Shown here: piece by piece, positions 8,067-15,911 of the stretch
Numbering within the stretch: the first letter of the stretch is position 1
Layout: each line of letters starts with the position of its first letter
Origin: CAYGTS01 sp964352905
Lineage (GTDB): Bacteria > Pseudomonadota > Gammaproteobacteria > JAHCLG01
Length of the DNA: 27,629 nucleotides
Direction of reading: 5' to 3'
Assembly: GCA_964352905.1 (NCBI GenBank)
Contig: CAYGTS010000019.1
Coordinates: 1-27,629 of the forward strand
Program-made: the position numbers and the translations under genes
The notes under the pieces: generated by a model
Databases searched by the model: none
What the model was told of the DNA's origin: nothing
Seen by the model: only the letters and a program-made list of their open reading frames with translations

Positions 8067-8218
8067 CGTTTATCTTTGGGCTAAAAACGGCGAAAATCTT
8101 TTATCGAAATGCTCATTTATAATGCATAAACTGCGCTTTCTCAAAAATATTTTCGCCATTTTTATCGCCAAATCTGAACGTTCTTGGTAAACAACAAGCT
8201 AAAGGGGCGAGCAGTTAC
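8041..8218 (+). repeat. Complete subfamily A palindromic element (MITE-like)
   Basis: A 178-bp copy beginning GTACCTGCTCAC and ending GGGGCGAGCAGTTAC. Inner arms CTAAAAACGGCGAAAAT and ATTTTCGCCATTTTTA pair with one mismatch around the loop TGCTCATTTATAATGCATAA. Flanks CAATAAGA (8033-8040) and CAATAAGG (8219-8226) are an 8-bp target duplication with one mismatch. The left end supplies the last codons and the stop of the large orphan gene. Confidence 0.92.
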
Positions 8219-8261
8219 CAATAAGGATGAGAATAAATCAAAGGTTGCGCCAAAGTAGAGA

Positions 8262-8435
8262 TCAGCAATTCCCGGTGTAGCGAGGAACAGCCATATTTGG
8301 GCAATCTCACATTAAAAACACTAAAAAATGTGCTCATTTATTATGTGTAAAGCGCGTGTTTTAGTGTTTTTAATGTGACCTTGCCTCAAATCTGACCGTT
8401 CTTGAGTTATTCAACATCACGCCGGAAATTACTGA
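8262..8435 (+). repeat. Complete subfamily B palindromic element (MITE-like)
   Basis: A 174-bp element with ends TCAGCAATTCCCGG and CCGGAAATTACTGA. A perfect 20-bp inner stem (8307-8326 with 8359-8378) closes a 32-base loop containing TGCTCATTTATTATGTGTAA. It is flanked by a 9-bp direct repeat, AGTAGAGAT, at 8254-8262 and 8435-8443, part of which overlaps the element ends. It lies 36 bp downstream of the right flank of the subfamily A copy. Confidence 0.92.
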
Positions 8436-8441
8436 GTAGAG

Positions 8442-8472
8442 ATGACCTATCTAATCGCTTTGGGTATATAAT
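8442..8472 (+). promoter_or_regulatory. Probable ubiI promoter
   Basis: A consensus TATAAT (8467-8472) is preceded by ATGACC (8442-8447) with a long 19-bp spacer. It begins at the edge of the subfamily B element. A separate promoter is expected because ubiI has been cut off from ubiH. Confidence 0.5.
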
Positions 8473-8510
8473 GCAACGTTTCACTCATTATGTTATCGCA
8501 AGAGGTCCTC

Positions 8511-9689
8511 ATGCTAAAAACACATTATGACATCATCATCATTGGCGCCGGTATCGTTGGTTTAACCTTTGCGTTATGCCTTGCGGAAAGTGATTTACGC
8601 ATTGCTATTGTTGATAGTAAAAACATTGCGCCGTTTGATCCACAACAAGATTACGATTTGCGCGTGAGCGCGATTACCCCTAATTCTGAAAAACTGTTTC
8701 AGCAACATCAGGTGTGGCAAGCCATGCTAGCGAATCGTGCCGGCGTGTTTCGTGAAATGCGCGTGTGGCATGAATTGGGTGGCAGTGAAATGTTTTTTTC
8801 ACATCAGGAAATTGCTAGTTCGCATTTAGGCCATATTTTAGAAAATCATAATATTGTGGCGGTGTTATATAATTATTTACAACGGCATGGGCATATGCAT
8901 TTTTTATTAGGCAATCAGCCCACACAAGTGGATTTTGCCAATAACCATGTACGATTAACGTTACATAACGGCAAAACCATTACCAGCAAATTAATTGTTG
9001 GTGCCGATGGCGCGTATTCGTGGTTGCGTAAACAAAGCCATATTGATTTAACGACTACTGATTACCAACAGCATGCGATCGTTGCTAACGTGATCACGGA
9101 AAAATCACATCAACAAACCGCATGGCAGCGTTTTTTAACTAGTGGTCCTTTGGCACATTTACCCTTGCCAGAAGCAAACTGTACTTCGATTGTTTGGTCT
9201 TGTGATCTAAAACTTGCGGATGAACTCATGTTACTGAATGACGATGAATTTAAACAGCGTTTAGCACAGGCATTTAACCATCGTTTAGGTGAAGTAAAAA
9301 AAATCAGTGAGCGGCGCAGTTTTCCCCTCGTGATGCGCCATGCTAAACAGTATATTAAACCTAACCTTGCCTTAATTGGCGATGCCGCACACACCCTTCA
9401 TCCTTTAGCAGGACAAGGCGTTAATCTTGGGATTAATGATGCCAAGATGCTTGCTACCACGATTTTAGAAGCAGTAGAAAAGCAACGTGATTTTGCTGCA
9501 ATTCATAATCTACGCCGTTACGAACGCGCGTGCCGCCCGCATAATAGTATGATGATTCATGTCATGACTGGGTTTAAACATTTATTTGGTAATGATCATA
9601 GTGCGTTTGCAAAACTACGTGATCTAGGGTTTAAGATCACCAATCGTAGTCATATCCTGAAAAAACTCATTATGCACACGCAAATGTAA
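8511..9689 (+). CDS. ubiI: UbiI/VisC-type ubiquinone biosynthesis hydroxylase
   Basis: A 392-residue FAD-dependent monooxygenase of the UbiH/UbiF/UbiI/COQ6 family, acting in aromatic ring hydroxylation of ubiquinone precursors. Visible motifs are IIIGAGIVGL (from residue 10, FAD fold), LIVGADGAYSWLR (about 162-174) and LIGDAAHTLHPLAGQGVNLG (from 288). The GDAAH form differs from the GNAAH of the paralogue at 2500. The assignment to UbiI (VisC, C5 hydroxylase) rather than UbiF rests on the conserved pepP-ubiH-ubiI gene order and is less certain than the family call. AAGAGG (8500-8505) stands 5 bases before this ATG, so it is preferred to the ATG at 8490. Confidence 0.85.
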   Translation: MLKTHYDIIIIGAGIVGLTFALCLAESDLRIAIVDSKNIAPFDPQQDYDLRVSAITPNSEKLFQQHQVWQAMLANRAGVFREMRVWHELGGSEMFFSHQEIASSHLGHILENHNIVAVLYNYLQRHGHMHFLLGNQPTQVDFANNHVRLTLHNGKTITSKLIVGADGAYSWLRKQSHIDLTTTDYQQHAIVANVITEKSHQQTAWQRFLTSGPLAHLPLPEANCTSIVWSCDLKLADELMLLNDDEFKQRLAQAFNHRLGEVKKISERRSFPLVMRHAKQYIKPNLALIGDAAHTLHPLAGQGVNLGINDAKMLATTILEAVEKQRDFAAIHNLRRYERACRPHNSMMIHVMTGFKHLFGNDHSAFAKLRDLGFKITNRSHILKKLIMHTQM

Positions 9690-9804
9690 TCACGTCTTAT
9701 TTCTCTACGCTTGTTAAATGCAGCTGGCTCGAGTACGAAATCCAGGAGCGGATCTTTAAGCGCTGCCGCGATTCTAGACTTAATATTTATTGGTGTTAAT
9801 TAGC

Positions 9805-10854
9805 TTAATTGTGGGACAACTTTGCAGAGTTTATCTGAACGGATGCTAAATCACCTGTCAGCAAGTTTTCTGAATCTTCGCTGCGTTTTAAAGAAGCGAA
9901 AAAGTTCAAGCTATGAGATGTGAGTGCTGTGCGAATGACATTAAATCTTTTTAAAAAAAGATCTCCAGTATTTTGCTGTGAGGGAATATCACCATTTGAG
10001 TTATACATATTTTTAACTTCTTCCATCATCTTAGCGGCACGATGGGGCAAGCAATGCTTAGATTTACCCTCATTAGGTGCGATGAACTTCGTGCCACCTA
10101 TACACAAGAATTTGCCGACCTGCTGTTCCCAGTGTGCGATATGATCTTCGTTATAAGGATTTAATTTTAATCTATTGAGTACATCCAGTGCTGATTCGGT
10201 AGTTATAGAGATTTGTTGTGGGCTAACCGTTGTTCTTAGTTGCCGCAGTTTAATTAATGTGTCTATTTGTGTTTGCGCTTGTGTTAAAAGCAAAGTTAAT
10301 GCCGCTTTTTTTTCATCTAGCTGCTGTTGTTTTGTTGTATATTTTGCTTGTTTTTGCTTGAGATTTTTTTGCTGGTTATTATCTAATACTTTTCTTAAGG
10401 CGGCAGGGAAAAGAGTATTTTCTGCGCGTTGTTCATTTTTAATCTTATTAGCTTGTTCCTCCTGCTCTAGCAGAGGCTTCTCTTCATCTAACAAAGCTTG
10501 TAATTTTTCCAATGTATTTAATGCTTGCGAAGCTTTGTAATGCAGCGTTGCAATGGGTGTTTGGAATAATTCATGCGTAATCCCATAGTGAGTATCATGA
10601 AGATTTTTAAAAATACTGTTTCTTTGCTTTTCTTCAGAGGTAAAACAAAGAATATAATATTTTTCAAATGCTGCTATTTGCGTGTCTAATGCAGTTAGAA
10701 GTTGTTCGAAAGTGGACGTGTCTTGTGGCAATGTAGCCGTTGTGGTTTGAAAAATTTTTGCACTTTGCTGTAATTGCTGTGCTTTATCTGCAGTAAGCTG
10801 TGTTTTTGCTAAAATTTCACTTAATTGCGCATGAAGATCAGTAAAACCTTGCAT
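9805..10854 (-). CDS. Coiled-coil orphan protein, unknown function
   Basis: A 349-residue protein I do not recognise. Residues 1-205 are rich in Gln, Leu, Lys and Glu with long helical stretches (for example DEKKAALTLLLTQAQTQIDTLIKL), consistent with coiled coil. The rest is more mixed, with LCIGGTKFIAPNEGKSKHCLPHRAAKMMEEV and a hydrophilic tail ending LSHN. There is no signal peptide or membrane span. AAGG lies 6 bases before the ATG. It sits alone between ubiI and gcvT, opposite to both, a position where gammaproteobacteria normally have nothing or ordinary housekeeping genes. Together with the large orphan gene it looks like an accessory, possibly host-interaction, protein; that is inference. 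Confidence 0.75.
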   Translation of the reverse strand: MQGFTDLHAQLSEILAKTQLTADKAQQLQQSAKIFQTTTATLPQDTSTFEQLLTALDTQIAAFEKYYILCFTSEEKQRNSIFKNLHDTHYGITHELFQTPIATLHYKASQALNTLEKLQALLDEEKPLLEQEEQANKIKNEQRAENTLFPAALRKVLDNNQQKNLKQKQAKYTTKQQQLDEKKAALTLLLTQAQTQIDTLIKLRQLRTTVSPQQISITTESALDVLNRLKLNPYNEDHIAHWEQQVGKFLCIGGTKFIAPNEGKSKHCLPHRAAKMMEEVKNMYNSNGDIPSQQNTGDLFLKRFNVIRTALTSHSLNFFASLKRSEDSENLLTGDLASVQINSAKLSHN

Positions 10855-10890
10855 AGCACACCTTTTTGTTACTAAACTTTAACTGTCTTC

Positions 10891-10896
10891 AGTATA
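10891..10896 (-). promoter_or_regulatory. Possible -10 box of the coiled-coil orphan
   Basis: On the minus strand, TATACT lies 37 bases upstream of the ATG at 10854, at a suitable distance for a promoter with a short leader. No convincing -35 hexamer is seen. Confidence 0.3.
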
Positions 10897-10965
10897 TACA
10901 TTGGTCCTAAAAAATGCACGTGATTTATCCAATAATTTTTTCTTCCGTCTTGTGCCAGTACATCA

Positions 10966-10971
10966 TATAAT
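10966..10971 (+). promoter_or_regulatory. Probable -10 box of the gcv operon
   Basis: A consensus TATAAT with a poor -35 region (TTCCGT at 10943-10948, 17-bp spacer). Transcription would start near 10978 and the leader would contain the 71-bp palindromic insertion at 10985-11055. No glycine riboswitch is visible in the leader. Confidence 0.4.
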
Positions 10972-10984
10972 CGCTTCTTAAATG

Positions 10985-11055
10985 GTATCTGCTCACACTC
11001 TTGAGTTGTATATTTACCAAATCTGGGCGTTCCCTGCTACGGAGCGAGTAGTTAC
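10985..11055 (+). repeat. 71-bp internally deleted subfamily A element in the gcvT leader
   Basis: It begins GTATCTGCTCACAC and ends GGAGCGAGTAGTTAC, with the right shoulder ACCAAATCTGGGCGTTCCC retained but the stem-loop core missing. It is flanked by a perfect 8-bp direct repeat, CTTAAATG (10977-10984 and 11056-11063), which proves the boundaries. Confidence 0.92.
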
Positions 11056-11088
11056 CTTAAATGAACAAATCAAAACGGGAATAAACGA

Positions 11089-12180
11089 ATGCCAAACAAA
11101 ACCGTGCTTTACGATCAACACTTGGCAAGCAATGCCAAAATGGTTGAATTTTGTGGTTGGGACATGCCGATCCATTATGGCTCGCAATTGGTTGAACACA
11201 ATCAAGTGCGCAACGATGCCGGGATGTTTGATGTCTCGCACATGACCGTGATCGATGTGAGTGGCAGCGGTGCGCGTGATTTTCTGCGTAAAATCATTGC
11301 CAATGACATTGATCGCTTGCAAGAATCCGGCAAAGCACTTTACGGTTGTTTGCTGAATGAGCAAGGTGGCGTGAAAGATGATTTAATTGTTTATCATTTT
11401 GATCACACCCATTACCGTGTCATCGTGAATGCCGCAACGCGTGATAAAAACTTAGCTTGGTTTAAGCAACAAGCGCAAAATTATCTGGTTGAATTACACG
11501 AACGCCAAGATTTAGCGATGTTGGCGGTGCAAGGACCTCATGCAATGAGTAAATTAACGCAAGTCTTAGCAGCCGTGCCAGATATTCATAAAATGAAAGA
11601 TTTAAAGCCGTTTCATGCCAAACAGTTTGGGGAGTATTTTATTGCCAGAACCGGCTATACAGGTGAAGATGGCGTGGAAGTATTAATGCCAAATGCACTG
11701 GCAAGTGATTGTTGGCAAGCGTTGCTTAAAGCAGAGGTTAAACCTTGTGGTTTAGGTGCGCGTGATACCTTACGTTTAGAAGCCGGTTTAAACCTTTATG
11801 GCAGCGATATGGATGAGAACACCACGCCATTAGAATCTAACCTAGCTTGGACCATTGCCTGGGAACCCAGCGATCGTTTATTTATCGGGCGTAATGCGCT
11901 GGATAATATTAAACACCAAGGCGTGAGTAAACGGTTAGTCGGTTTAGTCTTAGAAGGCAAAGGCGGTGTGTTGCGTAGCCACCAAAAAGTAATGGTTGAA
12001 GGGATCGGAGAAGGTGAAATCACTTCCGGTACTTTTTCCCCCACTATTGGTAAATCGATTGCGCTCGCACGCGTGCCAGCAGAAATCGGTGATAGCTGTT
12101 TAGTTGAAATTCGTGGTAAATTAGTGCCGGCTAAAGTGGTGAAACCGCCCTTCGTACGCAATGGTAAAATCTTAATCTAA
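11089..12180 (+). CDS. gcvT: Glycine cleavage system T protein (aminomethyltransferase)
   Basis: A 363-residue aminomethyltransferase (E. coli 364) that transfers the methylene group from aminomethyl-lipoyl GcvH to tetrahydrofolate, releasing ammonia. Landmarks are the N-terminal LYDQHLASNAKMVEFCGWDMP, GMFDVSHM (about 45-52), the folate-site GGVKDDLIVY with D97-D98, RTGYTGEDG and the C-terminal beta-barrel domain ending in the conserved PPFVRNGK. First gene of the gcv operon; gcvH begins 11 bases later. The ribosome site upstream (CGGGAA region) is weak. Confidence 0.97.
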   Translation: MPNKTVLYDQHLASNAKMVEFCGWDMPIHYGSQLVEHNQVRNDAGMFDVSHMTVIDVSGSGARDFLRKIIANDIDRLQESGKALYGCLLNEQGGVKDDLIVYHFDHTHYRVIVNAATRDKNLAWFKQQAQNYLVELHERQDLAMLAVQGPHAMSKLTQVLAAVPDIHKMKDLKPFHAKQFGEYFIARTGYTGEDGVEVLMPNALASDCWQALLKAEVKPCGLGARDTLRLEAGLNLYGSDMDENTTPLESNLAWTIAWEPSDRLFIGRNALDNIKHQGVSKRLVGLVLEGKGGVLRSHQKVMVEGIGEGEITSGTFSPTIGKSIALARVPAEIGDSCLVEIRGKLVPAKVVKPPFVRNGKILI

Positions 12181-12191
12181 AGGAAATAAAA

Positions 12192-12590
12192 ATGAGCAAT
12201 ATCCCATCTGAATTAAAATACACACAAACTCACGAATGGTTACGTCAAGAAGATGATGGTACCGTCGTAGTTGGTATTACCGATCATGCCCAAAGTTTAT
12301 TAGGCGATTTAGTGTTTGTTGAATTGCCGGAAGTTGGCAGTGATTATAGCCAAGGCGATGAGTGTGGTGTTGTGGAATCGGTTAAAGCGGCATCTGATAT
12401 TTACGCGCCATTGCATGGCGAGATTATCGCAGTGAATGAAAATTTAAGCGAACAGCCCGAACTTGTTAATCAAGATCCTTATGGAGAGGGTTGGATTTTC
12501 AGCATCAAATTACACGATGAAAGTGATTTAGATGAATTACTCGATAAAGACGCTTACGCCGAACACATTAGCAGTAAAGACGAGGAATAA
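12192..12590 (+). CDS. gcvH: Glycine cleavage system H protein (lipoyl carrier)
   Basis: A 132-residue lipoyl carrier protein that shuttles the aminomethyl intermediate from the P to the T protein. The lipoylation site is K65 in VESVKAASDIYAP, and the C-terminal GEGWIF motif is present. AAAGGAAA stands before the ATG. It lies between gcvT and gcvPA in tight succession. Confidence 0.97.
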   Translation: MSNIPSELKYTQTHEWLRQEDDGTVVVGITDHAQSLLGDLVFVELPEVGSDYSQGDECGVVESVKAASDIYAPLHGEIIAVNENLSEQPELVNQDPYGEGWIFSIKLHDESDLDELLDKDAYAEHISSKDEE

Positions 12591-12592
12591 TC

Positions 12593-13966
12593 ATGCCTTT
12601 TTGCCCGCACACTAAAAACGATATACAAGAAATGTTAGCGGTGATTGGCGCTAATAAACTTGATGATTTATTTGATGAAATACCGCAAAACTTGCGCATT
12701 GCTGAATTATCTGGCGTGCCCAGTGGCATCAATGAAATGCAACTCGGGAAAATCATGCGTGAACGCGCCAAACAAGATGAAATGGCGTTATGCTTTTTAG
12801 GTGCGGGCAGTTATGAGCATCACATTCCGGCGGCAGTTTGGGAACTTACCACACGCGGTGAATTCATGACCGCTTATACGCCTTACCAAGCAGAAGCCAG
12901 CCAAGGTAATTTACAATTAATTTACGAATACCAAACCATGATGGCATCACTCACTGGCATGGATGTGAGTAATGCTTCACTTTATGAAGGTGCAAGTGCG
13001 GTAGCAGAAGCGGTGTTAATGGCCGTGCGGGCAGAGAAGAAAAAATCAGATCATAAAGTCTTAGTACCCAGTACGTTACACCCACATTATCGCGATGTGA
13101 TTAAAGCGATTGTGACGCAACAAAATATTGAAGTCGTTGAGTTAGGGTACGATGCGAAAACCGGTAAAATCGCTGTTGAGAGTTTAAAAAATCACAACCC
13201 TGCTGATTATTGCGCGTTACTTATTCCACAACCCAATTTTTTTGGCGTGTTAGAAGACGTGGATGCCTTAACCGATTGGGCACATCACGCTGATTGTTTA
13301 ACCATTGCGGTGGTGAATCCCATGTCACTGGCCTTGTTAAAAGCGCCGGGCCAATGGGGGGAAAAGGGAGCTGATATCGTATGTGGCGAAGGGCAACCGC
13401 TCGGTATTCCCATGGCATCAGGGGGACCGTATTTTGGTTTTATTTGTTGTCGTAAAGCGTTAGTGCGCCAAATGCCAGGCCGTATTGTGGGTAAAACGGT
13501 TGATAGCGAAGGCAAAATCGGTTTTGCCTTAACCTTGCAAGCACGTGAACAACATATTCGTCGTTCCAAAGCGACTTCTAATATTTGTACCAACCAAGGT
13601 TTATTAGTGACCGCAGCCACTATTTACATGAGTTTGTTAGGACCTACAGGTCTTTTGCAAGTCGCCAAAGCATCACATACTAATACCAAACAGTTAGTGG
13701 ATTTATTAACGCAAGTGCCGGGTGTTGAATTAGTTTTCAAACAGGCCTTTTTCCATGAAGCGGTGATCAAATTACCTGTGGCTGCAAGCGTTGTGCTAAA
13801 AAGCTTGGCAGAAAAAGGGATTGTGGGCGGCTATGATTTAAGCGAACGTTACCCCGAATTAAAAAATTGCTTGCTGATTTGTGCCACTGAAACAAAAACC
13901 GCAGCAGATTTGCAACGTTATGCGAAAGCATTAGCCGCAAATCTTAGTGTCAGCGTGGAGATTTAA
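12593..13966 (+). CDS. gcvPA: Glycine dehydrogenase (decarboxylating) subunit 1
   Basis: A 457-residue alpha subunit of the two-chain P protein, corresponding to the N-terminal half of the single-chain E. coli enzyme. The P protein decarboxylates glycine with pyridoxal phosphate and loads the aminomethyl group on GcvH. Family signatures are FLGAGSYEHHIPAAV, FMTAYTPYQAEASQGNLQ, and the C-terminal YDLSERYPELKNCLLICATE. The PLP lysine is in the partner subunit. GAGGAA overlaps the end of gcvH just before the ATG, suggesting translational coupling. Confidence 0.96.
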   Translation: MPFCPHTKNDIQEMLAVIGANKLDDLFDEIPQNLRIAELSGVPSGINEMQLGKIMRERAKQDEMALCFLGAGSYEHHIPAAVWELTTRGEFMTAYTPYQAEASQGNLQLIYEYQTMMASLTGMDVSNASLYEGASAVAEAVLMAVRAEKKKSDHKVLVPSTLHPHYRDVIKAIVTQQNIEVVELGYDAKTGKIAVESLKNHNPADYCALLIPQPNFFGVLEDVDALTDWAHHADCLTIAVVNPMSLALLKAPGQWGEKGADIVCGEGQPLGIPMASGGPYFGFICCRKALVRQMPGRIVGKTVDSEGKIGFALTLQAREQHIRRSKATSNICTNQGLLVTAATIYMSLLGPTGLLQVAKASHTNTKQLVDLLTQVPGVELVFKQAFFHEAVIKLPVAASVVLKSLAEKGIVGGYDLSERYPELKNCLLICATETKTAADLQRYAKALAANLSVSVEI

Positions 13967-13970
13967 ACTT

Positions 13971-15422
13971 ATGCTTATATTCGAACAACAAAAACCTGCA
14001 CGCCAAGCGCATGCGCAAATAATTCAAGGCGATTTTGATTGTAGTGATTTACCGGAAAATTTATTGCGCCAAGATAAACCGTGTTTACCGGAAGTATCGG
14101 AATTACAAGTGGTGCGTCATTTTACCAATTTATCGAAAAAGAATTTTAGTATCGATGCCAATTTTTATCCGCTAGGTTCTTGCACCATGAAATACAACCC
14201 ACGTGGCGTTCACAAATTCGCCATGTTAGAAGGTTTCACGGCAAGACACCCATTAAGCCTGAATGAAAACAGCCAGGGATTTTTAAGCTGCTGTTTTGAA
14301 TTGCAAGAAATCATTAAAGCAATTACGGGTATGAGTGGTGTGTCACTGGCACCCATGGCCGGCGCGCAAGGTGAATTCGCAGGCGTTGCCATGATCAAAG
14401 CGTATCACGAAGCCAGAAATGATCACGCACGGACCGAAATCATTGTACCCGATGCGGCACACGGCACCAATCCTGCTTCTGCTGTAATGTGTGGTTATAC
14501 GGTACGTGAAGTCAAAACCAATAAGCAGGGCGATGTTGATATCGAATCATTAAAGCAATGCCTAGGCCCACAAACGGCTGGTATCATGTTAACCAACCCT
14601 TCTACCTTGGGTGTGTTTGAACGGCAAATTAAACAGATTGCTGAATTAGTGCATGCGGCAGGTGGTTTACTGTATTACGATGGTGCAAATTTAAATGCCA
14701 TTTTAGGTAAAGTGCGCCCGGGAGATATGGGTTTTGATGTCATGCACTTAAATTTACACAAAACTTTTGCTACACCACATGGTGGTGGTGGTCCTGGCGC
14801 TGGCCCGATCGCCGTTGCCAAACGCTTAGTGCCTTTTTTGCCGCAACCGTTTGTTGAAAAGCATGATCAAACTTACCGTTGGTCATTAGAACATGATCAT
14901 CCGCAAAGCATTGGGCGTTTATCGTGCTTCATGGGTAATGCTGGTATTTTATTGCGTGCCTATGGTTATGCGCGGTTATTAGGTAAAGAAGGCATGCAGC
15001 GTGTAGGCGAGCTCGCAACGTTGAATGCCAATTATTTAATGAAAAAATTACAGCAAATCGGTTACACAATTGCCTTTCCAAAACGCCGTGCCACGCATGA
15101 ATTTATTATCACTTTGCAAAAAGAGGCCAAAGAATTTGGTATCACTGCAATGGATGTGGCTAAACGCCTACTCGATTTTGGTATTCATGCACCGACCACG
15201 TATTTTCCACTGCTGGTACCAGAATGTTTACTGATCGAACCTACCGAAACTGAAAGCAAAGAAACACTGGATCAATTTATTGCGGTGATGCAAACCATTT
15301 ATACTGAAATGCGTCAGCAACCGGAAAAAATTAAACAAGCACCACACACGATGCCGGTAAAACGTTTAGATGATGTTAAAGCAGCCAAAGAGTTAAACAT
15401 CACGTGGCAACCGGAAAAATAA
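13971..15422 (+). CDS. gcvPB: Glycine dehydrogenase (decarboxylating) subunit 2
   Basis: A 483-residue beta subunit of the P protein carrying the cofactor. The PLP-binding lysine is K264 in NLHKTFATPHGGGGPG; the FYPLGSCTMKYNPR and DAAHGTNPASA motifs are also present. GGAG (13957-13960) lies 10 bases before the ATG at 13971. A GTG at 13947 inside gcvPA is a less likely start. Together with gcvPA it replaces the fused GcvP of enterics. Confidence 0.97.
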   Translation: MLIFEQQKPARQAHAQIIQGDFDCSDLPENLLRQDKPCLPEVSELQVVRHFTNLSKKNFSIDANFYPLGSCTMKYNPRGVHKFAMLEGFTARHPLSLNENSQGFLSCCFELQEIIKAITGMSGVSLAPMAGAQGEFAGVAMIKAYHEARNDHARTEIIVPDAAHGTNPASAVMCGYTVREVKTNKQGDVDIESLKQCLGPQTAGIMLTNPSTLGVFERQIKQIAELVHAAGGLLYYDGANLNAILGKVRPGDMGFDVMHLNLHKTFATPHGGGGPGAGPIAVAKRLVPFLPQPFVEKHDQTYRWSLEHDHPQSIGRLSCFMGNAGILLRAYGYARLLGKEGMQRVGELATLNANYLMKKLQQIGYTIAFPKRRATHEFIITLQKEAKEFGITAMDVAKRLLDFGIHAPTTYFPLLVPECLLIEPTETESKETLDQFIAVMQTIYTEMRQQPEKIKQAPHTMPVKRLDDVKAAKELNITWQPEK

Positions 15423-15423
15423 A

Positions 15424-15774
15424 ATGGTAGCGCAGCAGATCCGTAAACTTTATCACGCAACCGCTCATTCATTATCAGGTTTACGCTTTATGCTGCAAGA
15501 GCGTGCCTTTCGTTTGGAGTTGTTAGCGTGTGTGATATTAGTGCCGTTAAGTTTTTTAATCGCGAAAAACGCAACGCAATTATTATTTTTACTCGTAAGT
15601 TTAGTGCTGGTATTAATTGTTGAAACTTTAAATTCCGCACTTGAAGCGGCCATCGATCGCACTAGCCTTGAAAAACACCCGTTAGCTAAACGCGCCAAAG
15701 ATTGCGCATCTGCTGCGGTTTTTATGGCATTGATAAATGTGGCGTTGGTGTGGTTGGTGGTTGGGGTTAGTTAG
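15424..15774 (+). CDS. dgkA: Diacylglycerol kinase (DgkA)
   Basis: A 116-residue inner-membrane enzyme that phosphorylates diacylglycerol to phosphatidate. Three membrane segments are visible (about 31-46, 52-66 and 96-113). The active-site block VETLNSALEAAIDR contains E67, N70 and E74, and AKDCASAAV contains D93, aligning with the E. coli residues at an offset of two. It begins one base after gcvPB, so it is probably the last gene of the gcv transcript. A fragment of a palindromic repeat begins right after the stop. Confidence 0.95.
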   Translation: MVAQQIRKLYHATAHSLSGLRFMLQERAFRLELLACVILVPLSFLIAKNATQLLFLLVSLVLVLIVETLNSALEAAIDRTSLEKHPLAKRAKDCASAAVFMALINVALVWLVVGVS

Positions 15775-15775
15775 G

Positions 15776-15816
15776 GTAGTTACCTAAATTTAAAGCTAAA
15801 GGATCTGAGCAGATAC
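15776..15816 (+). repeat. Right-end fragment of a subfamily A element
   Basis: TTAAAGCTAAAGGATCTGAG followed by CAGATAC matches the right ends of the copies at 1-89 and 8041-8218. The left part is unclear (GTAGTTACC may be a relic of the other end) and no target duplication is found, so this is a decayed or deleted copy. Confidence 0.6.
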
Positions 15817-15911
15817 TTTCTCACTTCATGGCATGCATAAAAAGACAGTATAGAATTTCTGCTAAAAAATTAACCAACACAAATTAATTTTAAAAGAATG
15901 CAAATTCCTTA

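Noticed and set aside
7840..8190. Open frame overlapping the end of the large orphan gene
   Set aside because: Out of frame with the orphan gene for most of its length; the rest is the translation of the repeat.
3835..8226. Composite transposon formed by the two subfamily A copies around the orphan gene
   Set aside because: Each copy has its own distinct target octamer pair; the outer flanks TTAGTTCC and CAATAAGG do not match each other.
9778..9800. PmrA-like box (CTTAATATT) near the coiled-coil orphan
   Set aside because: Only a half-site is present and it lies downstream of the gene stop, not in a promoter.
9690..9804. Possible tRNA or terminator between ubiI and the coiled-coil orphan
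   Set aside because: No cloverleaf pattern, T-loop signature or convincing hairpin with a T-run is visible.
10855..11088. Glycine riboswitch upstream of gcvT
   Set aside because: None of the conserved glycine aptamer segments are visible; the leader is occupied by a palindromic insertion.
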